Below are positions 1 through 9,170 of a stretch of 13,458 nt of DNA, in pieces. The translations under genes were made by a program, and so were the position numbers. The notes under the pieces were generated by a model, which was given only the letters and a program-made list of their open reading frames with translations, was not told the origin of the DNA and did no database searches. Position 1 is the stretch's first letter. Each line of letters starts with the position of its first letter. The stretch spans positions 1 through 13,458 of the forward strand of contig BNUE01000031.1 of NCBI GenBank assembly GCA_025997135.1, in the 5' to 3' direction. The DNA is from a candidate division SR1 bacterium. Lineage in GTDB: Bacteria > Patescibacteriota > Gracilibacteria > Absconditabacterales > Absconditicoccaceae.

Positions 1-2
1 TC

Positions 3-428
3 AAAGATAGCGACTCCAGAGAAATAGCTATAAAAAATCTGAATGAAAAGAGTCTCGATTTGTTCGTGTTTGTTCGGAAAATGACATGAAAGAGAGTGTG
101 ATTAAATAAACTCAGTGAAAACCTAGTCTGATTGACAAAAAATCTAGAATGATGATGAGCTAGCGTAGAAACCCTATGGAAAAGCCGAAAAGATACCTGA
201 AACCAAGAAATCCTCAATCAAATCAAATCATACTGCGAAAACGATGTGAAAATGACCGTATTTCTGCTTTATTATCTCCTTTTCTTCAAGAAATTAGCCA
301 TTGATTGAGAAGAATTTTTGTATGATTTACCAGATTTTATCACCCTTGCAAATTCTCAGTGAAAAATTGAAGACAAAAATAAAGACTGATTTCCAGTCGC
401 AAACTGATGACAAACCTGATTATTTTAG
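3..428 (+). CDS. RNase H-like DEDD-type 3'-5' exonuclease domain protein, C-terminal part (5' end outside window)
   Basis: This is the last 141 codons of a gene that enters from the left edge and stops at TAG 426-428, read with TGA as Gly. The visible part has the layout of the C-terminal half of the RNase_H_2/YprB-type exonuclease-like domain. First comes LDLFVFVRKMTGKRVGLNKL, like the family's 'iDl..e......g..vsLd.lA' segment. Then comes a variable stretch with W. Then comes IKSYCENDVKMT, the YC..DV..T motif that in DEDD nucleases supplies the last metal-binding Asp. A hydrophobic helix and an acidic tail follow. The earlier catalytic acidic residues would lie upstream and are not visible. 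All 13 glycines in the fragment are TGA codons; no GGN codon occurs. Such domains occur alone or at the end of helicase-like proteins, so the full protein could be larger. The assignment rests on motif memory, not an alignment. Confidence 0.6.
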
Positions 429-505
429 TTTCCCCTTGAAAAACAAACCAAAAACCCTAATCTAACAAAAAAACACAGCAGTTTATTTCCTAAAAAACCC
501 AAATC
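429..505 (+). other. Intergenic spacer between exonuclease fragment and ftsK
   Basis: A 77-base A/C-rich spacer with stops in all three plus frames. I see no convincing -35/-10 pair, hairpin or Shine-Dalgarno site. ftsK may be read from the same transcript as the upstream gene. Confidence 0.5.
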
Positions 506-2749
506 GTGGCTAGAAGGAGAACCAAAAAAATATTTAAAATCAACAAATACACTATCGGGACTACCTTGATTGTGCTATGAACACTCTTTTTTTTCAGTAG
601 GATAACAGCTCCAAATGCTCCAGTTTTCCTATTTTTATTTAAAAACGCGAGTGTGGCATTTGGAGAACAATGATTATGGGTATTTTTCGTACTTTGTATA
701 GTTATGTGAAGCTTCATCCTGCGAAAATGACATTTACTCAAAACCCTCATAAAACAACTTATTCTGATCCTATTTATCGCATCTGGAATACTAAACTTTC
801 AAGCTTTTTTTGACAGAAATAATATAGAAAACACACTCGTAAACCGAACACTTGTCAATCAGCATTGAGGATTTTTTTCATGGCCTCTATACAAGTGATT
901 GGAACTGGTTTTTTGACCTGCAGCCTTGGCGACTCAGATAGTTATTATTGTTTTCGCTTTATTACTGCTTATTTGGTTATTTTATAGATTAAATGTCCGC
1001 CTGCCATCTCTACCAAAAATTCAGATGGAAAAATACGATAAACCAGCCACAAAACGCCCATCAGACCCCAGATCACCATTCTATATTGAGTCCAAAACTA
1101 CCTCAGATGCAGAACTCAGACAAAAAGTATCACAAGCAACTGGACAAAAACCTTTCAATCAAAAAGAAATAAAAAGCTGAAACCCAACTCCAGACGGCTC
1201 ATTACTCAAGGATTTACTCAAATCAAAATTAGATGAAAAATTAGCAGGAGGCTGACAATCATCACATCCATTACAGCAACCCAAACGTCCAATGCCAGTT
1301 TTTTCATGAGATAAACCAACTTTTTCTTACTCTTTATTAGAAAATACTCATTGAACCACCCAAAACATTGACCAGAATTTCATAGTCGAGAAGGCTAAAT
1401 CTCTAGAAAAAAAGTTATTAGAATTCTGAATACCAGTCTCTGTAGAAGGCTTCGACATCTGACCATCTATCGTTCAGATCAAGATCAAACCAGCAGAATG
1501 AGTAAAAATATCCACCATAGAAAACCTAGAAAATGATATTAAATTATCTTTAAAATCCAAGTCTTTACGTATCGTTGCTCCGATTCCTGGCACTGATTCT
1601 GTCTGAATACAGATACCAAATCCAAAGCCCAATATGGTCAAACTGTGAGATATTCTCAATACTCCTTCATTTCTAACAGCGATGAAAAAGTCAGAGACCA
1701 GTCTCGCTTTATGAAAATGAATTGATGGAAGTGTTGAAGTTAAGTCGCTAGAAGATATGCCACATTTATTGGTTGCAGGTGCTACTGGCAGCTGAAAATC
1801 AGTCGGTATCAATGATTTCATAGTATCGTTGATGTATCAGAATACTCCTTCAGAACTCAAATTTCTAATGGTTGACCCAAAACAGGTTGAACTAGAGATG
1901 TACAGTGAATTGCCTTATATGCTCGCACCTATCGTTTATGACTCGCTCAAGGCTATTAAACTTCTCCAGCGAACTGTCCAAGAGATGGAGAGGAGATATA
2001 CAATTCTAAAAGACAATAAAGTTAGAAATTTGGCTGAATTCAACGCAAAAATACCTGAGGAGAAAATGTATCGTATAGTCTTTATCATTGATGAGATGGC
2101 AGATATGATGCTATCTAGCTCTGCTAATAGAAAAGAAGTCGAGAACTGTATTAATCGTTTGGCAGCAAAGGCACGTGCAGTTGGAATTCATCTAATTGTA
2201 GCTACTCAGAGACCTTCTGTAAACGTGATTACTTGACTAATAAAGGCAAACATTCCGACTAGAATTGCTTTTTGAGTGGTATCTGAAATAGACTCTAGGA
2301 CTATACTTTGACGCAAAGGTGCTGAAGACCTAGTTTGAAAGGGCGATATGCTCTATATGGATCCCAGCACGAAATTCCCAATCAGAATTCAAGCTCCTTT
2401 TGTCTCAACTCCAGAGATTGAGAAACTAGTCAATAACCTAAAAAACAAATATATGCAATGACTCACTCCATCAGATATTTATAATCCAGAAATTATTTCA
2501 GCATTAGAATCAAAAAGCTGATCATCAACTGGAAATTATGCTTGATGACCTACGGGAGATGGTGATGATGACGATCTAGTCCAGCAAGCTATCTGAATAA
2601 TTCTGGAGACCAGAAAAGCATCAGCAACTCTTCTACAGAGGAAACTTTGAGTATGATTCGCTAGAGCTGCCAGAATTCTCGATATTTTAGAGGAGAGAGG
2701 AGTTATATGACCTGCCCAGTGAGCCAAGCCTAGAGAAATTTATATGTAA
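506..2749 (+). CDS. ftsK: DNA translocase FtsK/SpoIIIE
   Basis: FtsK is a septum-anchored hexameric ATPase that pumps double-stranded DNA during chromosome segregation and helps dimer resolution at division. Read with TGA as Gly the frame is open for 747 residues. Four hydrophobic segments (about residues 15-31, 56-74, 83-101 and 141-162) form the membrane domain. A hydrophilic linker follows, then the alpha/beta motor: Walker A GATGSGKS at residues 425-432, where the Gly before Lys is TGA at 1793-1795; Walker B FIIDEMAD with Asp529 and Glu530; then ATQRPSVNVITG. The C-terminus (about 687-747) is the winged-helix gamma domain that reads polar KOPS-type sequences, containing KASATLLQRKL, ARAARILDILEERGVIGPA and KPREIYM. 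I chose GTG at 506 because it lies 12 bases after an in-frame TAA (491-493), starts a basic MARRRTKK segment before the first membrane helix, and no ATG is available there. No Shine-Dalgarno site is visible. The length is normal for a short-linker FtsK. Confidence 0.96.
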
Positions 2750-2766
2750 TACTTTTCAATTTAAGT

Positions 2767-3237
2767 TTATTTCTTCTTCAACGCCAGATACGCCATTCCC
2801 AGTGCATCAGCAGCATCATTAAACTGTGGCAATTCTTGCAATTTAAAAACTCTCATAATAACTTTCTGCACCAGCATTTTATCAGCTTTTCAGTTGTTTG
2901 TCAAGTATTTTTTGACTTCAATTGGAGTAAATTCCTGCACTGGAATGCCTTTTCTCACAAATAACATCATCAATGCTCATCTAATCCCATACACAAATTC
3001 TGCATTATTCTGATTGTGTGAAGTGAAAAATAGCTTTTCAATACCTACTTTTGTGATATTCTGTTTCTCAATTAGTTTTTCAAAAAAATCAAAAATCTGA
3101 CTGATCCTCTCGAATTGATCGCCCCTATTCGGTGAAACTTTCTGTTGTAATAAAATACCAGCATCTACGATAATTAGATCTTCTTCAATCAGTGCATAAC
3201 CGAGCTTGCGAACTCATGGATCTACTCACAAAATCAT
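2767..3237 (-). CDS. ruvC: Crossover junction endodeoxyribonuclease RuvC
   Basis: RuvC is a dimeric RNase H-fold nuclease that cuts Holliday junctions symmetrically, normally with the RuvAB branch-migration motor. The frame gives 156 residues from ATG 3237-3235 to TAA, close to the usual 155-175. The four catalytic acids are all present: Asp6 in MILGVDPGVRKLGY, Glu67 in VGIEKLFF, and Asp141 and Asp144 in FNDAADALGMAY. Both glycines of the first motif (Gly4 and Gly8) are TGA codons, so the active site can be built only if TGA is read as Gly. It is the last gene of the minus-strand cluster, 15 bases after atpG. No ruvA or ruvB is next to it. It ends 17 bases from the convergent ftsK stop. Confidence 0.96.
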
Positions 3238-3252
3238 TCTGAAAATTATTTA

Positions 3253-4116
3253 TTAAATTAAAGATGCTATCATCAAATCCTGCGTAATTTTGTCTTGACG
3301 AGCCTTATTGTAATCAGTAGTCAGCTTTTTTTCTTTTTCTTGGTTATTCTGATTAGCCAGTTTCATCAATGCAAATCTAGCTGAATTTTCTGAGATCTTA
3401 GAGTCTAATATACAGTAATAAACTAGATTTTCGATGACATATTGTATAGTATTTTTTCTATATGCCTCAATATTAGGCTCTATAATAAGCTCATCATTAA
3501 CCTGAATATCTGGATAAGGAATATTTATCTCGTGTAAGAAAAGTTTTAGAGTTTCTTGGCTTAGAGGAGATAGTGTAAGACGAGCTGGAGATTGAGAAAA
3601 CGCATTTTTGCTGTGATTGAAATAGATCTTAATCTTAGAATATGTTTGATCTTTCAAAGCGACCTCCAAAAATTTATATAAATTTACTAAATACTCAGCA
3701 TTTATCTTGTCTTTTAGCGGGAAAGAAGCGACAATATTTCGTTGATTTTTGCGAAAAAAGACTTCACCTTTATATCAAATTGTCATTAAATCTACGCGAT
3801 CTTTGCCCTCCTTATATCTAGACTCAATAATGTCAAAAAGCTTAGAATTTAGAGATCAAACGAGTCATTTTTCTGTCGATATAACGAGGATCAATTTCTT
3901 TTTCTGGTCGATTACAAAATGATTTTTATCCTGAATATGAAGGTGAGGCTGCAGAGACACCACGACCTGAATAAAATCCTTAAAAAAACGTTTAAAACTG
4001 CGAGTCTGAGCAGTCAAAGACTGTAATTTGATAGACGATGCCAGTTCCATAGCTCACAAAATCTTTTGTAGAGTTCTTGTGCTTTTTAACTGATTTTTTA
4101 TTTGTTTCAAACTCAT
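3253..4116 (-). CDS. atpG: F-type ATP synthase subunit gamma
   Basis: Gamma is the central rotor stalk of F1 that couples ring rotation to ATP synthesis or hydrolysis at the inner membrane. The 287-residue product has the normal length and both signature ends. The N-terminal coiled-coil helix starts MSLKQIKNQLKSTRTLQKIL and continues AMELASSIKLQ, matching the family's 'slKeIk.RI.sv..t.KIt.AM.mVaaaKL'. A Rossmann-like middle contains VISTEKGLVGSLN (residues 78-90), equivalent to the 'tSDrGLcGgfN' motif. The C-terminal helix has SENSARFALMKLA (242-254) and TTDYNKARQDKITQDL (266-281). TGA codons supply Gly21, Gly84, Gly87 and Gly114. The ATG at 4116 gives the canonical family start; no Shine-Dalgarno site is visible. 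The neighbours are a metal transporter and ruvC rather than atpA or atpD, so this gamma gene is separated from any ATP synthase operon. Confidence 0.95.
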
Positions 4117-4175
4117 CAAAACAGAAATACCAGATAAAAGCTTCTATTACAAAGTTATCAGATGTCATTTTAGAC
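4117..4175 (-). other. Spacer between ZIP transporter gene and atpG
   Basis: A 59-base AT-rich gap upstream of atpG. I see no promoter that stands out and no hairpin. The two genes are probably co-transcribed. Confidence 0.4.
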
Positions 4176-4925
4176 CTATTCAGCAAAAACCAACCCAATC
4201 ATTACTCCAACTCCACAAACAAAAAGAAAAATCTGAACTATAGATTGAGATAATTTGGAATGTTTGTGAAGTTCAGGAATTAAGTCAGAACCAGCAATAT
4301 AGATAAATAATCCAGCAGCTAGTGGGGTCAAAATAGCAGAAATTCATTCAATATTAGAGTCGAGCAAATATGCCAGTGTCAATCATACAAAAGCTGTCAA
4401 TGCAGTCATAAAATTTAATATCAATGCTTTCTTTTTGGAAAATCATCCGTGTATGAGCACTCAGAAATCGCCTATTTCTTGTGGTATCTCGTGCAATATG
4501 ACAGCTATTGTAGTAGCGATTCAAATCTCTATCCCACCAATAAAAGCTATCCCTATAATTATTCAATCCATCAAATTATGTACCATATCTCCTATCAAAT
4601 TCATCCAAGCAAAAGGATGTTTATGCTCATTAGTTATTGGCAGATGACAGTGATTCCGATAAATGACTTTTTCTGATATTAGACCTATTAAGATTCACGC
4701 TAAGATAGACAGTCCAGTCTTTGTCTCAAATCCAAATTCCTCGACAGCTTCAGGCAATAAATGCAAAAAAGCATCTCCCATCAGTGTCCCTGCGGAAAAA
4801 GCAATGAAATAAATCAAAATTTTCCTGAGTTTATCTACCTGAATACTAAATGTAGCAATTCAAATTAGAGAAATAAGGCTGATTAAAAATACAGAAATAA
4901 TAGCATATCGAAGGTTTGTAGGCAT
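4176..4925 (-). CDS. ZIP family divalent metal transporter
   Basis: ZIP proteins import zinc or other divalent metals such as Fe or Mn across the inner membrane. The frame runs 249 residues from ATG 4925-4923 to TAG. It shows about seven to eight hydrophobic segments, the usual ZIP topology. The first helix pair carries FSAGTLMGDAFLHLLPEA (about residues 43-60). A loop with His92, His94, His101 and His103 fits the variable His-containing cytoplasmic loop. Helix IV has HNLMDGIIIG (116-125) and helix V has HEIPQEIGDF (145-154), the paired HNxxDG and HExPxE metal-binding motifs. The HEIPQEIGDF form resembles the LIV-1 subgroup. Several helix glycines, including Gly121 of the HNxxDG motif, are TGA. 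The gene lies 16 bases after gyrB and 59 before atpG. The metal specificity cannot be told from sequence. Confidence 0.9.
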
Positions 4926-4941
4926 TAGAAATGAAAAAGAA

Positions 4942-6867
<1,926 letters not shown>

Positions 6868-6976
6868 AATATAAATAGATGAAAATAAAACTTAGAAATC
6901 TGCACTTATAAATACGCTTTTTATACTTTTACAAAATTTAAGATTATAAAAAAGGATAAAAAATGCAAGAGCAACT
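6868..6976 (-). promoter_or_regulatory. AT-rich region upstream of gyrB with candidate promoter
   Basis: This 109-base gap is the largest inside the minus-strand cluster. On the minus strand it contains TTGTAA (6934-6929) and TATAAG (6910-6905) separated by 18 bases, and another TATAAT (6948-6943) with no good -35 partner. It also carries the decamer AAAAGTATAA (6930-6921), which recurs before the gene at 9171. In such AT-rich DNA these matches are weak evidence for a separate gyrB promoter. Confidence 0.35.
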
Positions 6977-7975
6977 TTATTTCTCAATTTCAGCACTCCT
7001 TTTGACTCTATTCATGATAGAATATCCAATTCATACCTCAGGTAATTCCTCGACATATAACACATCTACTCATTCTTTGTCGAAATAGTGATACATATCA
7101 AATAAATTATGGGCACATATAGCTAGATTGGAGTGAGTACCCCAGATTTTAAATAAAACATTAGAAAAAAAAGTCTGATTTTTATTGTAAATCTCTTGTG
7201 TAATTAGAAATCAGATTTTTTTATTTTCTTTATTTTCCCAGTTTCTCATTGCAAGTCCCTCTTCATTCACAATAACGACACTCCCAGAAATACTATAATG
7301 TTTGTATCTCATTCACGGACTCAGTTCTGGGTTCTCATGAGTATAATTTACTTCTATCTTTCAGTCAAAACAGGTTTCTATATCTTCTTTAGTCACAAAT
7401 CATGGACGTAAAATTTGAATATTCCTATTCATTACCCTTACAACCGTGCTTTCAATGCCAGCTTCACTCTCTCATCCATCGATTATCATCGGCACGTTCT
7501 CACCCAAATTATCATAGACCATCTGAGCATTTGTTGGGCTGGCTTTCCCAGAAATATTCGCACTGGGAGCAGCAATTGGAAGCTGAACAGTCGTTAAAAA
7601 ATCATGTGCGATTTGATTACTTGGTAGCCTAATTCAGACGAGCGGAACTGGACATACAATAGATGAGATATTCTCCTTCTTCTGCAAAAGCAATGTGATA
7701 GGTCAAGGCATCAGTTTATCAATAATCCTTTGCTGAATTTCGTTTTCAATAAAAGCGTAATCAGAAATCTGCTCCTTCGCTCATAAATGGACGATAAGCG
7801 GGTTATCACTTGGTCTACCTTTTAGTTGAAAAATTCTCTTCGCCGCTTTATCAGAGAGGGCATTTGCACCTAGTCAATAGATTGTCTCAGTCGGGAAAAC
7901 TACCACTTCATCATTTATGAGCAGTTCTCTAGCTTTCAAATAATTTTCAGTAGTGGGGGAGGAGAGATTTTTCAT
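6977..7975 (-). CDS. sua5: Threonylcarbamoyl-AMP synthase (Sua5/YrdC family, with C-terminal Sua5 domain)
   Basis: This enzyme makes threonylcarbamoyl-AMP from threonine, bicarbonate and ATP, the first step of the t6A37 tRNA modification for ANN-decoding tRNAs. The 332-residue product has the two-domain Sua5 layout rather than the short YrdC form. The YrdC core (about 10-200) shows FPTETIYGLGANAL (27-40), LKGRPSDNPLIVH (51-63), MPGPIT, GIRLPSN, APSANISGKASPT (136-148), IIDGGESEAGIEST and ILRPG. The linker SPGMRYKHYSI (219-229) is the classical motif that closes over the active site. The C-terminal domain ends in IGYSIMNRVKRSA. Gly34 of TIYG and other core glycines are TGA. The gene starts 4 bases after the holB stop, so the two are very probably co-transcribed. 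Confidence 0.94.
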
Positions 7976-7979
7976 TTTT

Positions 7980-8912
7980 TTAACTTTGAATTACTCCATA
8001 CCATAAAATATTTTCCACATTTATATTCGCACCCATTAGTTTTTTAACTTTCATCCAATGTTTTGCCAGCTGATAATTATCATTTTCAGTGAGATAAGAT
8101 ATTAGTCAGTCTATAAATTCACTCAAAATTCCCTCATCTGAGAGCAATTTAAGAGAACGCTGTGCCTGAACTTTAGAAAAACTAACATTTTCTATATTAT
8201 TCCATAATATTTGGATAGCATCAATAATTTCTGGCTTTGATTCAGTGCTTTTCCCTAGAGTCATCAACATTCCTGGCTTTCACATTGACATTGCTATCAG
8301 GCTTTTTTTACTTTTTTCATCAAGAGACATAAAAAGCTGGTTCTGATCAGCGAAAACTTCCATCTGCTCGAAAGTGAGCGGTTCAAATACAATTTGTACA
8401 CTGCGAGATAATATCGTGTCCATAACTTGTGATGAATGTGTGGTAGTGGCAATGATAAAGCGGTTCGAAAGAGGCTCTTCAGCTGTTTTCAGAAATGCGT
8501 TCATAGCAGTATTGGACATTCTCTGCATATTTTCGATCAGCACGAATTTACGCAGAGAAAAACTAGATTGTTGTAGTCGAGCATTGACCTCACGAATTCA
8601 GTAATTTGGTATCCTTTCATCATCTGCCAATTGTATTTCATGGTTAGGTTTATCAGGCGTTTCTACTGGTATTGTATGAGTCTTTCCTATCTCACTGGAA
8701 TAATCCTGTAAAAAAAGAGCATCTGAGTAAGCAAAATCTCATAGATATTCTTGGATCATTTTTTTTGCATGAGAGAACTTCCCAATTCCGCTCGGTCAGA
8801 TCAACAGGAAAAATTGTGGTCAGCTTTTCTTCTGTATAGTCGAATCTATAAATTTTTTCAGCATTTCAACAGCAGATTCATTGCCAAATATTGGGTTATT
8901 GACTGTACTCAT
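7980..8912 (-). CDS. holB: DNA polymerase III subunit delta prime (clamp loader)
   Basis: Delta prime is the structural AAA+ subunit of the clamp loader that opens and loads the beta sliding clamp. The 310-residue product starts MSTVNNPIFGNESAVEMLKK, like the 'iiGq..a...l...i' start of the family. The P-loop is GPSGIGKFS (39-47), followed much later by FVLIENMQRMSNTAMNAFLKTAEEP, the 'yiI.dAd.mt..AaNaLLKtlEEPp' signature, then IIATTTHSSQVMDTILSRSVQIVF. The residue after the P-loop Lys is Phe46 instead of Ser or Thr. The usual SRC sequence is SRS (169-171). I find no cysteine in the whole protein, so the family's zinc site is missing. These features point to delta prime, which need not hydrolyse ATP, rather than the DnaX gamma/tau subunit. 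It is first in the minus-strand cluster, behind a strong promoter. Confidence 0.9.
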
Positions 8913-9013
8913 TATGTGTGATTCTTAAAAATTAAATTTACTTCTTTTGTATACTTTCTTATGCTTTTTTCAAGAGCTGAATATTATAAAGTCCAAAAAA
9001 CAAGCAAATCCTT

Positions 9014-9041
9014 ATTATACTCATTTTTCATAAAAAGTCAA
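9014..9041 (-). promoter_or_regulatory. Sigma70-type promoter for holB-sua5
   Basis: On the minus strand TTGACT (9041-9036) is followed after 16 bases by TATAAT (9019-9014), a near-consensus pair. Transcription would start near 9007, giving a leader of about 95 nt before the holB ATG. A second TATAAT (8988-8983) lies inside that leader but has only a poor -35 match (GGATTT). Confidence 0.6.
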
Positions 9042-9101
9042 TAGCAGTTTTAAAATTAGTATCATTTTTCTTTCAATTGGCAAGTTAAAAAGGGGAACAA
9101 T

Positions 9102-9140
9102 TTATACTTTTTCTTTAAATTTTATCTTATAAAAGTATAA
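9102..9140. repeat. Perfect 10-base inverted repeat overlapping the -10 box of the 9171 gene
   Basis: TTATACTTTT (9102-9111) and AAAAGTATAA (9131-9140) are exact reverse complements separated by 19 bases. The right arm overlaps the TATAAT at 9136-9141. It could be an operator for a dimeric regulator or simply chance in AT-rich DNA. It lacks the GC stem and T-run layout of a terminator. Confidence 0.4.
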
Positions 9141-9141
9141 T
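9136..9141 (+). promoter_or_regulatory. Candidate -10 box for the large gene starting at 9171
   Basis: A consensus TATAAT lies 29 bases upstream of the ATG, preceded by only weak -35 candidates around 9113-9119 (CTTTAA/TTTAAA). The implied leader is about 22 nt. Confidence 0.45.
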
Positions 9142-9170
9142 TAAACTGTATTTTATTATCAAGTTCCGAT

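Larger units (their letters stand above)
8913..9170. promoter_or_regulatory. Divergent intergenic region between holB and the large exported-protein gene
   Basis: A 258-base, very AT-rich region separating two diverging genes. It holds promoter-like elements on both strands and an inverted repeat, listed separately. I see no tRNA, small ORF of note or terminator-like hairpin. Confidence 0.7.

Noticed and set aside
150..160. Short GATGAT repeat
   Set aside because: It encodes three consecutive TGA glycines inside the exonuclease fragment; it is too short to be a meaningful repeat array.
1474..1821. Minus-strand open frame of 115 codons
   Set aside because: It is antisense to the FtsK motor domain just before and including the Walker A region; it is a shadow of a conserved gene.
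506..2749. ftsK as a pseudogene broken by many stops
   Set aside because: All the interruptions are TGA at glycine positions, and the frame never shifts; read with code 25 the protein is complete.
2750..2766. Bidirectional terminator between ftsK and ruvC
   Set aside because: Only 17 bases separate the convergent stops and no inverted repeat or T-run is visible.
3992..4198. Minus-strand open frame of 68 codons across the zip-atpG junction
   Set aside because: It overlaps both the end of the ZIP gene and the start of atpG in another frame and has no family-like motif; the atpG frame has clear homology.
8913..9170. tRNA-Gly(UCA) or another RNA gene in the divergent region
   Set aside because: No cloverleaf-like pairing, CCA end or GTTCGA-type T-loop was seen; the stretch is too AT-rich.
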